From Rubrimonas sp036788415 (lineage in GTDB: Bacteria; Pseudomonadota; Alphaproteobacteria; Rhodobacterales; Rhodobacteraceae): a DNA stretch of 37,377 nucleotides. The translations under genes were made by a program, and so were the position numbers. How positions within the stretch are numbered: position 1 is the first letter of the stretch; every line of letters begins with the position of its first letter. Shown here piece after piece: positions 15,464 to 23,446 of this stretch. Under the pieces are notes generated by a model, which ran no database searches, was not told the origin of the DNA, and saw nothing but the letters and a program-made list of their open reading frames with translations. Where the stretch lies: positions 1 to 37,377 of the forward strand of contig NZ_DAIQNN010000027.1 in the NCBI RefSeq assembly GCF_036788415.1, given 5' to 3'.

Positions 15464-16072
15464 TCAGCGCGCCGGCGCGGTCAGCGCGCGATACGGCCCC
15501 AGAGCGGCGAGCGCGATCGCCAGCTTGACGCCGAAATCGCCGAGCGCGAGGCTCACCCAGAAGGGCGCGTCCGGCCCGAAGCCCATCAGCGGCGCCGCGC
15601 CGACAGCCCAATCTTCGACCGGGCCGACGAAGGCCCCGCCCGCCGAGAAGGCGAGCCAGAAGAACAGCGCCGTGTCGACCGCCGAGCCCAGCGTCGAGGA
15701 GACCAGCGGCGCCCGCCACCACGACCCCGCCCGCAACTTGTCGAACACCGCCACGTCGAGGAGCTGCGCCGTCAGGAACGCCGCCCCGGACGCGACCGCG
15801 ATGCGCGGCGTGGCCAGCCAGACCGACAGCGCCACCGCCAGCGCGAAGCCGACATAGACGACCCGCCGCGCCGCCTCCGGGCCGTAACGGCGGTTGACCA
15901 GATCGGTCGCGAGAAAGGCGAAGGGATAGGTGAACGCGCCCCAGGTCAGGAAATCCCCGACCGGATATTGCACGAGGACGTTCGAGGCGGCGACGATGGC
16001 CGCCATCGCGGCGATCCCCGCGAGCACGCCCCGCCGCTCTGGGCTCCGCCAGACGTCCCGCGTCCCGCTCAT
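15464..16072 (-). CDS. Queuosine precursor transporter (YhhQ/VUT family)
   Basis: A 202-residue inner-membrane protein with about six helices, matching the ECF-like YhhQ family that imports queuosine precursors (queuine, preQ0 or preQ1) for tRNA modification. The signature region is NVLVQYPVGDFLTWGAFTYP followed by FLATDLVNRRYGPEAARRVVYVGF (about residues 31-75). The second half contains FLTAQLLDVAVFDKLR and STLGSAVDTALFFWLAF, also typical. Length is normal. Its start overlaps the stop of the HAD phosphatase gene by 4 nt, so the two are co-translated. A link between that phosphatase and queuosine salvage is only suggested by this overlap. Confidence 0.88.
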   Translation of the reverse strand: MSGTRDVWRSPERRGVLAGIAAMAAIVAASNVLVQYPVGDFLTWGAFTYPFAFLATDLVNRRYGPEAARRVVYVGFALAVALSVWLATPRIAVASGAAFLTAQLLDVAVFDKLRAGSWWRAPLVSSTLGSAVDTALFFWLAFSAGGAFVGPVEDWAVGAAPLMGFGPDAPFWVSLALGDFGVKLAIALAALGPYRALTAPAR

Positions 16073-16716
16073 CCCGCGCCCTCCAGCGCCGCCGCCTGAT
16101 CGGCGGGCAGCAACCCGACCTCCCCAAGCGCGCGCGCCAGCCCCGGCGCGCCCTCGAACAGATGCGCCGTCCAGCCCCGCGCCCGCGCCGCGGCGACATT
16201 GGGGGCGCTGTCGTCGGCGAAGAACAGTTCCCGCGGCGCGTGGCCCGTGCGCTGCTCGAGGATCTCGTAGATGCGCGGCTGCGGCTTGACGCAGCCCTCG
16301 CGCCCCGAGACCACGCAAAGGTCGAACTCGCGCAGGATCGGAAACATCTCTTCGGCGATGGGATAGGTCTCGGCGGCGAAATTGGTCAAACCGTAGACCG
16401 GCACGCCGCGCGCCTTGAGCGCGCGGAAGCAGGCGACCGAGCCCTCGAATTGCGGTCCGACCATGTCCGGCCAGCGCGTCCACCACGCCCGGATCAGCGA
16501 GGCGTCGCGCGGGTCCGCGGCTTTCGCCGCATCCTCCTCGACGCCGCGCGGCATGTCGCGCCCCGCATCGAAGGCGAGGTTCCATTCCGGCGGGCAGAGC
16601 TGCGTGAAGAACCGCTCCCGCTCCGCCGCGTCGGGGATAAGTTCGGCGTAGAGCCGCTCCGGGCGCCAGTCGAACAGCACCCGCCCTATGTCGAACACCA
16701 TCGCCCTGACGGCCAT
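16069..16716 (-). CDS. HAD-family hydrolase (YihX-like)
   Basis: A 215-residue HAD-superfamily phosphatase, class IA with a helical cap. Motif I is MVFDIGRVLFDW: the nucleophilic Asp is present, but the usual second Asp (+2) is Gly, as in YihX (alpha-glucose-1-phosphatase) and haloacid-dehalogenase-like members. Motif II is GLTNF, motif III the Lys in CVKPQPRIYEIL, and motif IV FFADDSAPNVAAARA. The cap spans about residues 18-95. The physiological substrate is unknown. The 4-nt overlap with the queuosine-precursor transporter downstream makes an operon. ATG 16716 begins at the conserved N-terminus; a 93-bp gap separates it from the Dgt-like gene upstream on the same strand. Confidence 0.87.
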   Translation of the reverse strand: MAVRAMVFDIGRVLFDWRPERLYAELIPDAAERERFFTQLCPPEWNLAFDAGRDMPRGVEEDAAKAADPRDASLIRAWWTRWPDMVGPQFEGSVACFRALKARGVPVYGLTNFAAETYPIAEEMFPILREFDLCVVSGREGCVKPQPRIYEILEQRTGHAPRELFFADDSAPNVAAARARGWTAHLFEGAPGLARALGEVGLLPADQAAALEGAG

Positions 16717-16809
16717 GCCCAGCTCTCCCCGATCTCGCGCGGGATATGACCGCTCGCGCCTGCGAAGGCAAGCCGAAGCCGCCCGAAGATCACGCCCAGC
16801 GCAGGCCGG

Positions 16810-18000
16810 TCACGCCCGCGCCAGCGGATCGGTCAGCACGCGATGCTCCTCCAGCGCGAAGCGGTCGGTCATGCCGGCGATGTAGTCCGACGCGACCCGC
16901 GCGCGGCCCGGCTCATCCGCCGCCGCCAGCGCCGCGCGCGACCAGTCGGGCGGCATCAGCGCAGGCGCCTCCATGAAGATCGCGAAAAGCTCGGCCACCA
17001 CTTTCGCGGCCTTCGCCCGCATCCGCGCCACCCGCCAGTGCCGGTACATCCGCTGCATGAGAAAGCCGTGGATCGCGGCGATGTCGGCCCGCATCTCCGC
17101 CGAAAAGGCGACCACGGGCCGGCCCAGCGCGCGAACCTCGGCCGCCGAGCCGGGGGCCGCCTCGGCCAGCAGGCGGCGGCTCTCGGCCAGCGCGTCCTCG
17201 ACCATCGCGCCGAACACCCGCCGCAGGGCCTCGTGCTGCACGCGGATCGGGTCGAGCCCCGGCCAGAGCTCCTCCACCTCCTCGAAGGCGGCGCCGACCA
17301 GCGGCAGGGTCCGCGCCTCCTCGGCGGTGAACAGCCCCGCCCGGAGCCCGTCCTCGAGATCGTGATTGTTGTAGGCGACGTCGTCGGAGAGCGCGGCGAC
17401 CTGCGCCTCAGGGCCGGCATGGGTGGCGAGTTCCAGATCGTGCCCGGCGCAGTATTCGGCGATGGCGTAGGGCAGCGGCGCCGCGCTCGGCAGGAGCGGG
17501 CCGTTGTGCTTGGCGATGCCCTCCAGCGTCTCCCAGCTCAGGTTCAGGCCGTCGAAGGCGGCGTAGCGCCGCTCCAGACGGGTGACGATCTTCAGCGCCT
17601 GCGCGTTGTGGTCGAAGCCGCCGAAAGGGGCCATGCAGGCGGCGAGCGCGTCCTCGCCGGTATGGCCGAAGGGGGTGTGGCCGAGATCATGCGCCAGAGC
17701 CACCGCTTCGGCCAGCTCCTCGTCCAGACCCAGCGCCTTGGCGAGCGTGCGGGCGATCTGGGCGACTTCGATCGAATGGGTGAGGCGCGTGCGATAGTGG
17801 TCGCCCTCGTGCTCGACGAAGACCTGCGTCTTGTGCTTGAGCCGGCGGAAGGCGCTGCAATGAATGATGCGGTCGCGGTCGCGCTGGAATGGCGAGCGGT
17901 GCGCCGAGCCCGGCTCGGCATGCAGCCGCCCGCGGGAGGCGGCGGGGTCGGTGGCGAAGGGCGCGGGGCCAGCGAGGCGGAGGGCGGGGCGATCGGTCAT
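16810..18000 (-). CDS. dgt: Deoxyguanosinetriphosphate triphosphohydrolase-like protein
   Basis: A 396-residue HD-domain enzyme of the dNTP triphosphohydrolase family, type 2 (the dGTPase-like form of alphaproteobacteria), which splits dNTPs into nucleoside and triphosphate. Key pieces are RDRDRIIHCSAFRRLKHKTQVF (about 40-61), the first metal histidine in YRTRLTHSIEVAQIAR, and the HD pair in ALAHDLGHTPFGHTGEDAL. FDHNAQALKIVTRLE and ALSDDVAYNNHDLEDGLRAG carry the last metal aspartate. The C-terminal helical domain is intact, ending in YIAGMTDRFALEEH. It is divergent from erpA with 77 bp between. True substrate preference is not readable from sequence. Confidence 0.93.
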   Translation of the reverse strand: MTDRPALRLAGPAPFATDPAASRGRLHAEPGSAHRSPFQRDRDRIIHCSAFRRLKHKTQVFVEHEGDHYRTRLTHSIEVAQIARTLAKALGLDEELAEAVALAHDLGHTPFGHTGEDALAACMAPFGGFDHNAQALKIVTRLERRYAAFDGLNLSWETLEGIAKHNGPLLPSAAPLPYAIAEYCAGHDLELATHAGPEAQVAALSDDVAYNNHDLEDGLRAGLFTAEEARTLPLVGAAFEEVEELWPGLDPIRVQHEALRRVFGAMVEDALAESRRLLAEAAPGSAAEVRALGRPVVAFSAEMRADIAAIHGFLMQRMYRHWRVARMRAKAAKVVAELFAIFMEAPALMPPDWSRAALAAADEPGRARVASDYIAGMTDRFALEEHRVLTDPLARA

Positions 18001-18012
18001 CGGCGGCTCGTC

Positions 18013-18041
18013 TTGGCGCTGCGCCCCGCAGGGCCTATGTT
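18013..18041 (+). promoter_or_regulatory. Candidate sigma-70 promoter of erpA
   Basis: TTGGCG (18013-18018) and TATGTT (18036-18041) with the optimal 17-bp spacing, in the 77-bp gap between dgt and erpA. Start of transcription would be near 18048, giving a leader of about 30 nt before the erpA ATG. Each box matches the consensus at four of six positions. Confidence 0.45.
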
Positions 18042-18077
18042 GGCGTGATACATGAATTCCCGTCGCGAGGGCGCCCC

Positions 18078-18407
18078 ATGGACATCACCCTGCCGATCGA
18101 CGTCACCGAGGCCGCGCTGCGCCGCATCGCCGAGATCTCCGAGGCCGAAGGCGCGCCCAAGGTGCTGCGCGTGGCCGTGCTCGGCGGCGGCTGCTCGGGC
18201 TTTCAGTACGAATTCGGGCTCGAGGACGCCCCGGCGCCTGAAGACACGGTGCTCGGCGGCGGCAAGGTGGTGATCGACCCCGACAGCCTGCCCTTCCTCT
18301 CGGGCTCGCGCATCGACTTCAAGGACGAGCTGATCGGCGCCCGCTTCGCCATCGACAATCCCAACGCCACGTCGAGCTGCGGCTGTGGGACCAGCTTCTC
18401 GATCTGA
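18078..18407 (+). CDS. erpA: Iron-sulfur cluster insertion protein ErpA
   Basis: A 109-residue A-type carrier that delivers Fe-S clusters to apo-proteins in the cytosol. The three cluster-binding cysteines are present: C39 in LGGGCSGFQYEF, and C101 and C103 in SSCGCGTSFSI. The middle block FLSGSRIDFKDELIGARFAIDNPNA is typical of the ErpA/IscA fold. ATG 18078 has GAGG seven bases upstream. A good promoter candidate lies just before it. The divergent dgt neighbour is a common alphaproteobacterial arrangement. Its 3' end faces rlmE across 126 bp in which only a weak 5-bp hairpin (18431-18447) without a T-run is visible. Confidence 0.95.
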   Translation: MDITLPIDVTEAALRRIAEISEAEGAPKVLRVAVLGGGCSGFQYEFGLEDAPAPEDTVLGGGKVVIDPDSLPFLSGSRIDFKDELIGARFAIDNPNATSSCGCGTSFSI

Positions 18408-18533
18408 CCGGTTGTTCGTGAAATGTTCTTGACTCGGAGACTGAGTCGGGCGCATTGAACCCGTGGCCGGCGGGCGCCGGGTGTTGCGTGGCGTGTTCTG
18501 GATGGGGCGCCGCGCCGGCCGACCCTCAACGGG

Positions 18534-19244
18534 TCACGCGTAGGTCTCTTCGGCGCGGAAACCCGAGGCGACCACATACATCTCGGCGCTGTCCTTGCGG
18601 CTGGCGGGAGGCTTGACATGGGCGACGGAGCGGAAGCGGCGTTTGAGCAGCGCCAGAAGCTGGTTCTCCGCCCCGCCCTGAAGCACCTTGGCGACGAAGG
18701 TCCCGCCCGGCGCCAGCACGTCGAAGGAGAAATGCGCCGCCGCCTCGCAAAGGGCGACGATGCGCAGATGGTCGGTCGCCCGATGGCCCGAGGACGGGGC
18801 CGCCATGTCCGACAGCACCACATCCGCCCCGCCGCCGAGCGCCACCTTGACCGCGTCGTCCGCCCCCTCTTCGAGAAAGTCGAGCAGCAGGATGTCGGCG
18901 CCGTTGACCGGCTCGGTCGGTTGGATGTCGGCGCCCAGCACGAAGCCGCGGGGCTTGCCGCTCTTCTCGCCCAGCGCATTGACCCGCTTGACCGCGACCT
19001 GCAACCAGCCGCCCGGCGCGCAGCCCAGATCGACCACGCGCGCGCCGGGAACCAGAAAACGCCGCGCGTCGTCGATCTCGGCGAGCTTGAAGGCGGCGCG
19101 CGAGCGGTAGCCCTCGCGCTTCGCTTTCTGAACGTAAGGGTCGTTCAACTGGCGCTGCAGCCAGAGCGTCGAGCTCAGCTTGCGCCCCTTCGCCGTCTTG
19201 ACCCGCGTCTTGAGCGTGCGGGCGCCCTTTCCGTCCTGCGACAT
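18534..19244 (-). CDS. rlmE: 23S rRNA (uridine-2552-2'-O)-methyltransferase RlmE
   Basis: A 236-residue SAM-dependent enzyme (RrmJ/FtsJ) that methylates U2552 in the A-loop of 23S rRNA in late 50S assembly. The catalytic K-D-K-E tetrad can be placed: Lys in YRSRAAFKLAEID, Asp in VVLSDMAAPSSGHR, Lys in TFVAKVLQGG and Glu in SAEMYVVASGF. The SAM-binding loop is VVDLGCAPGGWLQVAV. A basic N-terminal extension of about 35 residues is usual in alphaproteobacteria. ATG 19244 lies 11 bp after the ppx stop, so the two form an operon. Confidence 0.95.
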   Translation of the reverse strand: MSQDGKGARTLKTRVKTAKGRKLSSTLWLQRQLNDPYVQKAKREGYRSRAAFKLAEIDDARRFLVPGARVVDLGCAPGGWLQVAVKRVNALGEKSGKPRGFVLGADIQPTEPVNGADILLLDFLEEGADDAVKVALGGGADVVLSDMAAPSSGHRATDHLRIVALCEAAAHFSFDVLAPGGTFVAKVLQGGAENQLLALLKRRFRSVAHVKPPASRKDSAEMYVVASGFRAEETYA

Positions 19245-19255
19245 CGCCGCCCCGC

Positions 19256-20374
19256 TCAGTCGCGCAACGCGCGCGGCGCGCCGGCGCTTTCGCCGAGGAG
19301 CGCGTAGAGCATCCCCTCGCGCAGGCCGCGATCGGCGACGCGGAGCTTCTCGGCGGGCCAGAGCCCCATCACCGCGCTGAGGATCGCGGCGCCCGCGAGC
19401 AGCAGGATCGCCCGGTCCGGGCCGACGCTGGGGTGGCGCGCGCGACCGGCGTCGTCGAGCGCCGCGAGGTCGGCGATCACCCTGCGCGCGTCGTCGGTCG
19501 CCAGCCACAGCCCGTCCACCCGCGAGCGGTCGTAGCGGCGCAGGCCGAGATGAACGCCGGCGATGGTGGTGACGGTGCCTGAGGCGCCGATGATCTGCAG
19601 CGCGTCGTCGCGCCAGCCGGGGCGGCGCGGCGCGAAGGCGGCGATCTGCGCTTCGAAATAGGCGCGCATCGCCTCGAAGCGTCGGGGCCCCTCGGCGATG
19701 TGGGCGAAGCGGTCATGCAGCGTGGCGACGCCCGAGGGCGCCGAAATCCAGTCGACGATGTGGGCCGCGGCGGCGCGGGCGCGCGCGTCGGGCTCGAGCA
19801 CGCCACGCCGCGCGGGCGCCAGCGCCATCAGCAGGCGCGGGCGCAGCCGGGCCGGCGTTCCGGAGAGATCGACCAGCACCAGTTCGGTCGATCCGCCGCC
19901 GATGTCGACCACCAGAAGCTGCTCGGCGCTTTCGTCGAGCAGCGGCGCGCAGCCCGCGACGGCGAGGCGCGATTCCTCCTCCGCCGTGATGACCTCGAGG
20001 CGCAGCCCGGTCTCGCGGCGCGCGCGCTCGATGAAGGCGCGGCCATTGGCGGCGCGCCGGCACGCCTCGGTGGCGACGGCGCGCATCCGCCGCACGCCGT
20101 GCCGGCGCAGCTTGTCGGCGCAGACCCCGAGCGCCTCGATGGCGCGGGTCATCGCATCCTCGGCCAGCGCGCCGTCGGCGTCGAGCTTCTCGCCGAGCTT
20201 CACAGCGCGGCTGTAGCTGTCGATCACATGGAAACCGTCGTCGCGCGGGCGGGCGATGAGCAGGCGGCAGTTGTTCGTGCCGAGATCGACCGCCCCGATC
20301 GGCGCCGCCCGGGGCGGTGCGGTGCGCGCGCGCCCGAGCGGCGCTTCGGGAGATGCTGCGGCGGGCCTGTCCAT
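19256..20374 (-). CDS. Ppx/GppA phosphatase family protein
   Basis: A 372-residue cytosolic phosphatase of the ASKHA fold, acting on polyphosphate ends and/or pppGpp. Family motifs: GAVDLGTNNCRLLIARP near residue 27 (first phosphate loop), the conserved EE in VITAEEESRLA, LLVVDIGGGSTELVLVD (second phosphate loop), and IIGASGTVTTIAGVHLG. The length is that of the shorter GppA-like form without the extra HD domain of E. coli Ppx. The N-terminal ~25 residues are Pro/Ala/Arg-rich and poorly conserved in style, so a slightly later start is possible. It is followed by rlmE 11 bp downstream. Upstream is a 104-bp gap with strong hairpins after the exported rhodanese gene. Confidence 0.88.
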   Translation of the reverse strand: MDRPAAASPEAPLGRARTAPPRAAPIGAVDLGTNNCRLLIARPRDDGFHVIDSYSRAVKLGEKLDADGALAEDAMTRAIEALGVCADKLRRHGVRRMRAVATEACRRAANGRAFIERARRETGLRLEVITAEEESRLAVAGCAPLLDESAEQLLVVDIGGGSTELVLVDLSGTPARLRPRLLMALAPARRGVLEPDARARAAAAHIVDWISAPSGVATLHDRFAHIAEGPRRFEAMRAYFEAQIAAFAPRRPGWRDDALQIIGASGTVTTIAGVHLGLRRYDRSRVDGLWLATDDARRVIADLAALDDAGRARHPSVGPDRAILLLAGAAILSAVMGLWPAEKLRVADRGLREGMLYALLGESAGAPRALRD

Positions 20375-20425
20375 CAGACCCGATTAACCGACAACGCGAT
20401 GCGCGACAAGGCGGCGCGGCGGTGT

Positions 20426-20456
20426 GCGCCGCGCGCGCCTCGGATGCGCGCGGCGC
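20426..20456 (-). repeat. Strong stem-loop between rhodanese and ppx genes
   Basis: Perfect 11-bp inverted repeat, arms 20426-20436 and 20446-20456 (GCGCCGCGCGC/GCGCGCGGCGC), 9-nt loop. A second palindrome, GGCCGCGCGCGGCC, lies at 20462-20475, directly after the rhodanese stop codon. In the leftward transcript both follow the rhodanese gene. There is no T-run, so a 3'-end stabiliser or rho-dependent end is more likely than a classic intrinsic terminator. Confidence 0.5.
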
Positions 20457-20478
20457 GTCGGGGCCGCGCGCGGCCGGG

Positions 20479-21411
20479 TCACTTCGGCGTCACGACCGGC
20501 AGGCCGGCGTTGGTCCAGTCGACCATCGACTCCGGGTACATCCGGACGTCCGGCAACCCGGCGATCTCGGACAGCGCGAACCAGTCGGTCGCCGCCCAAT
20601 GGCCGGTGTTGCAATAGGTCACCACGGTCTCGTCCGCGCCCGGAGCGTTCGCCGCCGCCCATTCGCGGACTTTCTCCGGCGACAGCGTCACCGACGCCTC
20701 GCCGTCGAAGAAGGTGCTGTGCGGCACGCTCCGCGCGCCTTCGATGGCTCCGGCGGCCTTGGCGAGCTTGTGCTTCTCCTGGCCGAGATGCTGCTTGAGG
20801 GGGCGCGCGTCGATCAGCGTCGGCGCGTCCGAAGCGCCGATCGAGGCGTGGATCTCCTCGCGCGTCACCGACCACTGCTCCGAGAGGCGCGCCGTCACTT
20901 CGGTCGGCGTGGGGGCGGTTCTGTCGGTGGTCAGCGGCAGCCCGGCGCGGCGCCACTCGGCGAGCCCGCCGTTCAGGATGGCGATCTCCTCGAAGCCGGC
21001 GGATTTCAGCGTCCAGTAGACGCGCGCCGCCGCGCCGAAATCCGTCTGGTCGGCGCCCTCGTAGACGATCACCACCGGGTCGCCCGGCTCCAGCCCCGCC
21101 GAAGCGAGCCGAGCGCTCAGCGCGTCGTCGGTCAGGCGCAGACCGGGGTTCTGCTCGGTCCCGCGCCAGCTGCCATAGGGCGCGCTGACCGAGCCGGGGA
21201 TATGACCGGCGGCGTAGTTCGGCGCGACCTTGCCCTTCTCGTCCGGCTTGCCCGGTTCGGCGGCGCGTATGTCGATGATGTCGATCTCGCGCGAGGCGGC
21301 GAGCGCCTGAAGCTCGGCTGGGGTCAGAAGCTTGCTCCACTCGGCCTGCGCCGGGGAGGCCGCCGCGAGCGCGGCCAGCAGCGCGCCGGAGACGATGAAG
21401 CGACGGGTCAT
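20479..21411 (-). CDS. Exported rhodanese-type sulfurtransferase, copy 1
   Basis: A 310-residue sulfurtransferase of the two-domain rhodanese (SseA/GlpE-like) family, here secreted: the signal peptide ends SPAQA|EW at residue 23. Domain 1 (about 30-155) has no catalytic cysteine. Domain 2 carries the active-site loop VTYCNTGHWAATDWF, where the cysteine takes the sulfane sulfur. Other conserved blocks are AGHIPGSVSAPYGSWRG, ILNGGLAEWRRAGLPL and YPESMVDWTNAGLPV. It should act in the periplasm on thiosulfate, mercaptopyruvate or persulfides; which one is unknown. ATG 21411 is chosen because GGAG lies nine bases upstream and it opens the signal peptide. It is a tandem paralogue of the next gene upstream, separated by 182 bp containing an 8-bp hairpin. 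Confidence 0.9.
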   Translation of the reverse strand: MTRRFIVSGALLAALAAASPAQAEWSKLLTPAELQALAASREIDIIDIRAAEPGKPDEKGKVAPNYAAGHIPGSVSAPYGSWRGTEQNPGLRLTDDALSARLASAGLEPGDPVVIVYEGADQTDFGAAARVYWTLKSAGFEEIAILNGGLAEWRRAGLPLTTDRTAPTPTEVTARLSEQWSVTREEIHASIGASDAPTLIDARPLKQHLGQEKHKLAKAAGAIEGARSVPHSTFFDGEASVTLSPEKVREWAAANAPGADETVVTYCNTGHWAATDWFALSEIAGLPDVRMYPESMVDWTNAGLPVVTPK

Positions 21412-21456
21412 GGCGTATTCTCCATTGAGGGATGGCATGCATTGGGAGATACGCCC

Positions 21457-21482
21457 TCGTCGCCGTGAATTGAAGGCGACGA
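21457..21482 (-). promoter_or_regulatory. Stem-loop in leader of rhodanese copy 1
   Basis: Inverted repeat TCGTCGCC (21457-21464) and GGCGACGA (21475-21482) around the 10-nt loop GTGAATTGAA, about 46-71 nt upstream of the rhodanese start codon. It lies in the 182-bp gap between the tandem rhodanese genes. It could be a leader hairpin, a protein-binding site, or the 3' end of an upstream transcript. Confidence 0.35.
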
Positions 21483-21593
21483 CGGATCACAATGTATGTT
21501 TCAGAAAATCACGAACCCTGATGTGAAACCGCCATAAGACGCGCGTATGCCGCCGCGCCGGCGGGCGCGACGGCGACCATGCGGGCGACGGGG

Positions 21594-22517
21594 TTACTGC
21601 CCGTAGGAAAGCGGCAGGTCGGCGTGCGTCCAGTCGACCATCGACTCCGGATAGATCGACACGTTCTCCAGCCCCGCCACCTCGCTCAGCGCGAACCAGT
21701 TCTGCGCGGCGAGCTGGCCGGTGTTGCAGAAGCTGACGACCGGGCGGCCCTTGATCTCCTCGGCGGCCTTGGCGGCCCAGTCCTTCACGACCTCCGCCGA
21801 CATCAGCGCGGGGTCCTTGGGGTCGAAGAAGGTCGGGAAGGGCGCGTTGTAGGCGCCGGGCAGCGTGCCCGGGGTCTTGGCGGCGCCGTGCTTCTGCTCG
21901 CCCTTCCACTGCGCCGGGGCGCGCGCGTCGAGGAGCACCGCCTCCTGCTTGCCCTCGACGATGGCGAGAACCTCCTCGCGGGTGACGAACCACTCGTCCG
22001 ACCATGTCGCCGTCACCTCGGTCGGCGCTGGGACGGACGGCTCGGTCGAGATCGGCAGACCCGCGTCGCGCCATTTGAACATGCCGCCGTTGAGGATCGC
22101 GATCTCGCCGAAGCCCGCGGATTTGAGGTTCCAGTAGACCCGCGCCGCAGAGCCGAAATCGACCTGGCCGGGGCCTTCATAGACCACGACGACCGGCTTC
22201 TCCGGCGTCAGGCCCGCGCTGGAGAGCAGTTCGCTCAGCGCGGCGTCGCTCAGCTTCTCGCCGGGGTTCTGCTTGGGGCCGCGCCATTTTTCGTATGGCG
22301 CGTTCACCGCGCCGGGTATGTGACCGGCCATGTAGTTCGGCGCCTTGCCGTCGGCCCCGCCATCGGCGGAGCGGGTGTCGAGCACGACCACCTCGCGTTC
22401 GGCCATCAGCGCCTGCAACTCGATGGCGCTGATCAGCGGGTTCCACTGCGCCCAGGCCGGCGCGGAGAGGCCGAGCGAAAGGGCTGCGGCGGCGAAGACG
22501 AGACGGGACAGACGCAT
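21594..22517 (-). CDS. Exported rhodanese-type sulfurtransferase, copy 2
   Basis: A 307-residue secreted paralogue of the gene downstream. The signal peptide has the same length (APAWA|QW at residue 23). Domain blocks run in parallel: AGHIPGAVNAPYEKWRG, ILNGGMFKWRDAGLPIS, and the C-terminal YPESMVDWTHADLPL. The catalytic loop in domain 2 is VSFCNTGQLAAQNWF, so His-Trp of the other copy is replaced by Gln-Leu. This may alter substrate choice. Domain 1 again lacks the cysteine. ATG 22517 is preceded by CTGGAG eight bases away; an in-frame upstream ATG at 22538 adds non-signal residues. The close pairing implies a tandem duplication followed by divergence. Confidence 0.9.
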   Translation of the reverse strand: MRLSRLVFAAAALSLGLSAPAWAQWNPLISAIELQALMAEREVVVLDTRSADGGADGKAPNYMAGHIPGAVNAPYEKWRGPKQNPGEKLSDAALSELLSSAGLTPEKPVVVVYEGPGQVDFGSAARVYWNLKSAGFGEIAILNGGMFKWRDAGLPISTEPSVPAPTEVTATWSDEWFVTREEVLAIVEGKQEAVLLDARAPAQWKGEQKHGAAKTPGTLPGAYNAPFPTFFDPKDPALMSAEVVKDWAAKAAEEIKGRPVVSFCNTGQLAAQNWFALSEVAGLENVSIYPESMVDWTHADLPLSYGQ

Positions 22518-22627
22518 GTCGATGCTCCAGCGATGCAAGGCGGGAAGAGTCTAGCAGCGCCGCGGCGCCCGGAGAACTGCGCGAACCACGCGGCGTTCTC
22601 GTACTTTGGCGCCGCGCGGCGCGCCGC

Positions 22628-23446
22628 TCAGCGCAGGCGCGGCGGCCCTGTCGGGCGGGGCGCAGGCGCGGACGGAAGCGCGGACGGGGGCGTGGGAAGC
22701 GGCGCGGGATGCAGGCCGACGCCCTGCGCCCGCGCCGGGGCGCTCAACCCATGGTCGGGGTCGAGCAGCCCGACGGCGACGCTCTCGCCATCGGGCGCGA
22801 AAGGCTGGGCGGCGCGCCCGAGCAAGGCCGCGATCCCCTCCCCCGCCCGGCGCGCCGACGGGGGGAGCGTCAGCAGCAGCGTCAGCGCGCCGGCCCCCTC
22901 TCCCGCCCCAACTCCGGGCGCGAGGCGCACGAGCCAGGCCTCGGCGACGAGGCCGGGAAGCGCCGCGACGCGCTCGGCGAGCGCAGCGAGCATCGCCTCG
23001 GACGCGCCGAGCGGCGGGCCGACGCGCAGCGCGCCCGACAGCGTCGACGCAGCCAGCGCGCCGCCCGCCTCCGCCGCGACGAAGGCCACGTCGGGCGCTC
23101 GAAAAAGCGCCGCCGACGGCGCCTCGCCGAGGTTTAGGCCGAGCCCGAGCCCCGCCTCGGCCAAGGCAGCCATCAGCCCGGCCCCCGGCAGCGCGACATA
23201 CTCCACGGGCGCGTCGAAGAACGCCGCCATCCGCGCGTCGTCGTCGAAGGCCAGCGCCACCGCGCCCTCCTCGAGTTCGAAGGTCAGCGGCGCGAGCGGC
23301 GCGTCGTCAGGCGTCGGCGTCACGGGCACGAGCAGCCGGGTCTCGAGCAGCAGCGCGAAGAACCGCGCGCGGGCGCTTTCGGGCGCGCCCTCGGCCTCGG
23401 CTTCGGCCCAGGCGCGGTCGAGCGGGGTGAGGTCGGGACAGGTCAC
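22628..23446 (-). CDS. SseB-family protein
   Basis: A 272-residue protein with an SseB-type N-terminal domain (named after an enhanced serine-sensitivity gene; function unknown). It opens TPLDRAWAEAEAEGAPESAR and continues with FFALLLETRLLVPV, then FDDDARMAAFFDAPVEYVALPG and GLGLGLNLGEAPSAALF, the recurring blocks of this family. The C-terminal ~40 residues are Pro/Ala-rich and probably disordered. The start is a GTG at 23446 that overlaps the TGA of the hydrolase gene as GTGA, so translation is coupled. It has no membrane helix or signal peptide and is last in a three-gene group with the HD protein and the lipoprotein hydrolase. Confidence 0.75.
   Translation of the reverse strand: MTCPDLTPLDRAWAEAEAEGAPESARARFFALLLETRLLVPVTPTPDDAPLAPLTFELEEGAVALAFDDDARMAAFFDAPVEYVALPGAGLMAALAEAGLGLGLNLGEAPSAALFRAPDVAFVAAEAGGALAASTLSGALRVGPPLGASEAMLAALAERVAALPGLVAEAWLVRLAPGVGAGEGAGALTLLLTLPPSARRAGEGIAALLGRAAQPFAPDGESVAVGLLDPDHGLSAPARAQGVGLHPAPLPTPPSALPSAPAPRPTGPPRLR

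Noticed and set aside
18431..18447. Intrinsic terminator after erpA
   Set aside because: Only a 5-bp stem (GACTC/GAGTC) with a 7-nt loop and no following T-run.
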